From contig JAEUWE010000232.1 in NCBI GenBank assembly GCA_016791465.1, forward strand, positions 1-5,822: a DNA stretch of 5,822 nt. Reading direction: 5' to 3'. The position numbers and the translations under genes were made by a program. The stretch comes from Pseudobdellovibrionaceae bacterium. GTDB taxonomy: Bacteria > Bdellovibrionota > Bdellovibrionia > Bdellovibrionales > JAMPXM01. The notes under the pieces are model-generated. The model ran no database searches and was not told where the DNA came from. It saw only the letters and a program-made list of their open reading frames with translations. Shown here piece by piece: positions 4,388-5,822 of this stretch; position 1 is the first letter of the stretch, and every line of letters begins with the position of its first letter.

Positions 4388-5371
4388 ATGGCTATTGAAA
4401 CCACATCTTCGCTAGCGAAAATGCCCGACACGCAACCCAAGGTCAGGGTCCGGGCCGGTACCCGAATCGCTGCGATCGATGTCGGCTCAAATGCCATTCG
4501 CTTGGTCATCGGCGAGTACCAGCCCACGGGCGAAATCAAAGTCCTAAAAAAATACCGCGAGGCTGTCCGTCTTGGAAAAGACGTCTTTGCAACAGGCGCC
4601 ATTTCAAAAAAATGCGCCATGAAGGCGATCGAGGCCTTTGAAAAATTCAAAGGCCTCATCAAAGAGCATCGGGTTGAAATCGTTCGCGCTGTTGGAACCA
4701 GCGCCCTTCGCGAGGCCAGCAATCGCGCAGCTCTTCTGAGTCACATTGCCAAAAGTTGCGGTATCGCCGTTGAGGTGATCGATGGGCTCGAAGAAGGTCG
4801 ATTGATTTTTTCGGCCGTTACTCATCACACCGATCTCACCGACAAACGATCAATTCTGATCGACATCGGCGGAGGCAGCGTCGAGGTGACCCTCACCGAA
4901 GGACCACACATCAAGGCTTCGCAGTCATTTCCGCTCGGCACTGTGCGACTTCTTGAAACACTCAATGCAAGACGCTTAAAAGAAAAACACCTGCCAGCCA
5001 TCATCGCTCAAAATTTTAAACCCGTGCGCGACTTCATACGCAGTGCCACCAAGGGGCGCACTGTCGATTTTGCCATCGGTACCGGAGGCAACTTTGAGTG
5101 TCTCGGGAAACTTCGAGTGGCACTGCTTTCCAAAACGTCGATTCACTCCATGACCCGCGACGAACTTCAAGAACTCACCGACCACCTCGCCAGCATGAGC
5201 GTCAAAGAACGGATTCAATACCTACGGCTCAAACCCGACCGCGCCGACGTCGTGGTACCGGCGGCCCTCACCACACTTGCTATCATGGAGGCCATCCCAA
5301 CAGAGACACTGCTGGTTCCCTATGTGGGCCTTCGCGATGGCCTGCTGGCGTCAATCGTCGAGCGCTCGTAA
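4388..5371 (+). CDS. Exopolyphosphatase / GppA-type phosphatase, short form
   Basis: The protein (up to 327 residues) belongs to the Ppx/GppA family of the actin/hsp70 ATPase fold, which splits terminal phosphate from polyphosphate or from pppGpp. Visible motifs in order: AAIDVGSNAIRL (28-39, first phosphate loop with D31), TSALREA (104-110), GLEEGRLIF (133-141, holding the catalytic glutamate region), LIDIGGGSVEV (157-167, second phosphate loop), GTGGN (231-235), and near the C-terminus YVGLRDGLL. The length is that of short Ppx proteins; the C-terminal HD-like domain of E. coli Ppx and GppA (about 500 residues) is absent. The sequence does not say whether polyphosphate or pppGpp is the substrate. 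ATG 4388 follows an in-frame TAG at 4382 closely; ATG 4421 (residue 12) is a plausible alternative, and neither has a clear ribosome binding site. The 3' end overlaps the convergent sixA-type gene by 21 bp. Confidence 0.92.
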   Translation: MAIETTSSLAKMPDTQPKVRVRAGTRIAAIDVGSNAIRLVIGEYQPTGEIKVLKKYREAVRLGKDVFATGAISKKCAMKAIEAFEKFKGLIKEHRVEIVRAVGTSALREASNRAALLSHIAKSCGIAVEVIDGLEEGRLIFSAVTHHTDLTDKRSILIDIGGGSVEVTLTEGPHIKASQSFPLGTVRLLETLNARRLKEKHLPAIIAQNFKPVRDFIRSATKGRTVDFAIGTGGNFECLGKLRVALLSKTSIHSMTRDELQELTDHLASMSVKERIQYLRLKPDRADVVVPAALTTLAIMEAIPTETLLVPYVGLRDGLLASIVERS

Positions 5372-5822
5372 AGCCCATGGCGGCAGCGCCCACATCATTC
5401 GGCCTTGTGCAGGTGCCATCGCGTTGCGAACCTCAAGGCAGATTGCGCCACCTTTTTTAACTGGAAACTTCGACTTCACTTCGCCCGTGAGCCACCAGGT
5501 CACATGCCGCGAAAGCGATGGTTCATGGCCGATAGCGAGAATCGTCTGATTCAGAACTCGCCGACGAGTGCCAGAATGCAGAAGGTCGTAGAGCCAATTG
5601 CGAAAAACCTCGGGCTCGACCCCAGGCTTCAAAGCGTCACACAAGACCACTCGTCCCTCGCGCTGCATGATCTTCGCAACGATGTCGGCGGTTTGTCGCG
5701 CTCGCTTGAGTGGACTTGAAACAATCAAAGGCGCCGACGCGATATCCAAACTACCAATTGCTTTATTCAGACCATGCGCGGCCTGAGTCATTCGACGAGC
5801 ACCGATTTTCGTCAACGGTCGA
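5351..5822 (-). CDS. sixA: SixA-type phosphohistidine phosphatase (histidine phosphatase superfamily), 5' end off window
   Basis: The minus-strand frame is open to the right edge, so the N-terminus is missing, including the RHG motif with the phosphate-accepting histidine. The visible part starts RPLTKIGARRM, the conserved segment that usually follows RHG by 20-30 residues in SixA proteins. It continues with SSPLKRARQTADIV (the SSP..RA.QTA motif), the NWLYDLL segment and AIGHEPSLSRHVTWW, where GHEP carries the second catalytic histidine. About 156 residues are visible, so the whole protein would be near 175-185, close to SixA size. SixA removes phosphate from phosphohistidine, in E. coli on ArcB and on the nitrogen phosphotransferase protein NPr; the target here is unknown. 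A TTG at 5815 is in frame but is not a sensible start because it lies within conserved sequence. Its stop overlaps the ppx-type gene by 21 bp. Confidence 0.85.
   Translation of the reverse strand, partial: RPLTKIGARRMTQAAHGLNKAIGSLDIASAPLIVSSPLKRARQTADIVAKIMQREGRVVLCDALKPGVEPEVFRNWLYDLLHSGTRRRVLNQTILAIGHEPSLSRHVTWWLTGEVKSKFPVKKGGAICLEVRNAMAPAQGRMMWALPPWALRALDD

Noticed and set aside
5405..5786. Plus-strand frames over the sixA-type gene
   Set aside because: The minus strand carries the conserved SSP..RA.QTA and GHEP motifs; the plus frames are shadows.

Overview
The window looks like a piece of a Gram-negative, medium-GC bacterial chromosome. Two predicted exported proteins carry Sec-type signal peptides: a periplasmic PstS and a probable outer-membrane protein. 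Several starts appear to be GTG, and genes are packed tightly with overlapping stops. The mix (PstS, a short Ppx/GppA, SixA, a family-5-like uracil-DNA glycosylase coupled to a thioredoxin-like ferredoxin) would fit a deltaproteobacterium or Bdellovibrio-like lineage. That placement is an impression; nothing here fixes the taxon.

Left third (1-1417): this stretch looks almost gene-free at first, but the minus strand holds three candidate genes. At 1-325 is the start of a secreted, probably beta-barrel protein that runs off the left edge. At 653-943 is an unrecognised 96-residue basic protein with a good ribosome binding site and a textbook intrinsic terminator 5 nt after its stop. At 1116-1238 is a 40-codon gene behind a near-perfect AAGGAGG. 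A second, longer hairpin lies at 554-589. The 179 nt before the ferredoxin gene are AT-rich and carry a candidate minus-strand promoter and a 12-bp perfect inverted repeat directly in front of the ferredoxin ribosome binding site.

Middle (1418-2412, plus strand): a two-gene unit encodes a [2Fe-2S] thioredoxin-like ferredoxin and a [4Fe-4S] uracil-DNA glycosylase, sharing a GTGA stop/start overlap. Its end overlaps by 7 bp the convergent pstS gene.

Right half (2406-5822): four phosphate-related genes follow. On the minus strand are pstS (phosphate-binding protein, no pstCAB visible) and, upstream of it, a PHP-family phosphoesterase. Diverging from the PHP gene is a short exopolyphosphatase/GppA-type phosphatase on the plus strand. 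Its 3' end overlaps by 21 bp the convergent sixA-type phosphohistidine phosphatase, which runs off the right edge. Phosphate capture, phosphoester hydrolysis, polyphosphate or pppGpp hydrolysis and phosphohistidine removal are thus next to one another, although they are not one operon.

No RNA gene, insertion sequence, CRISPR array or integration site was seen. The least explained part is the small-protein region at 540-1417.
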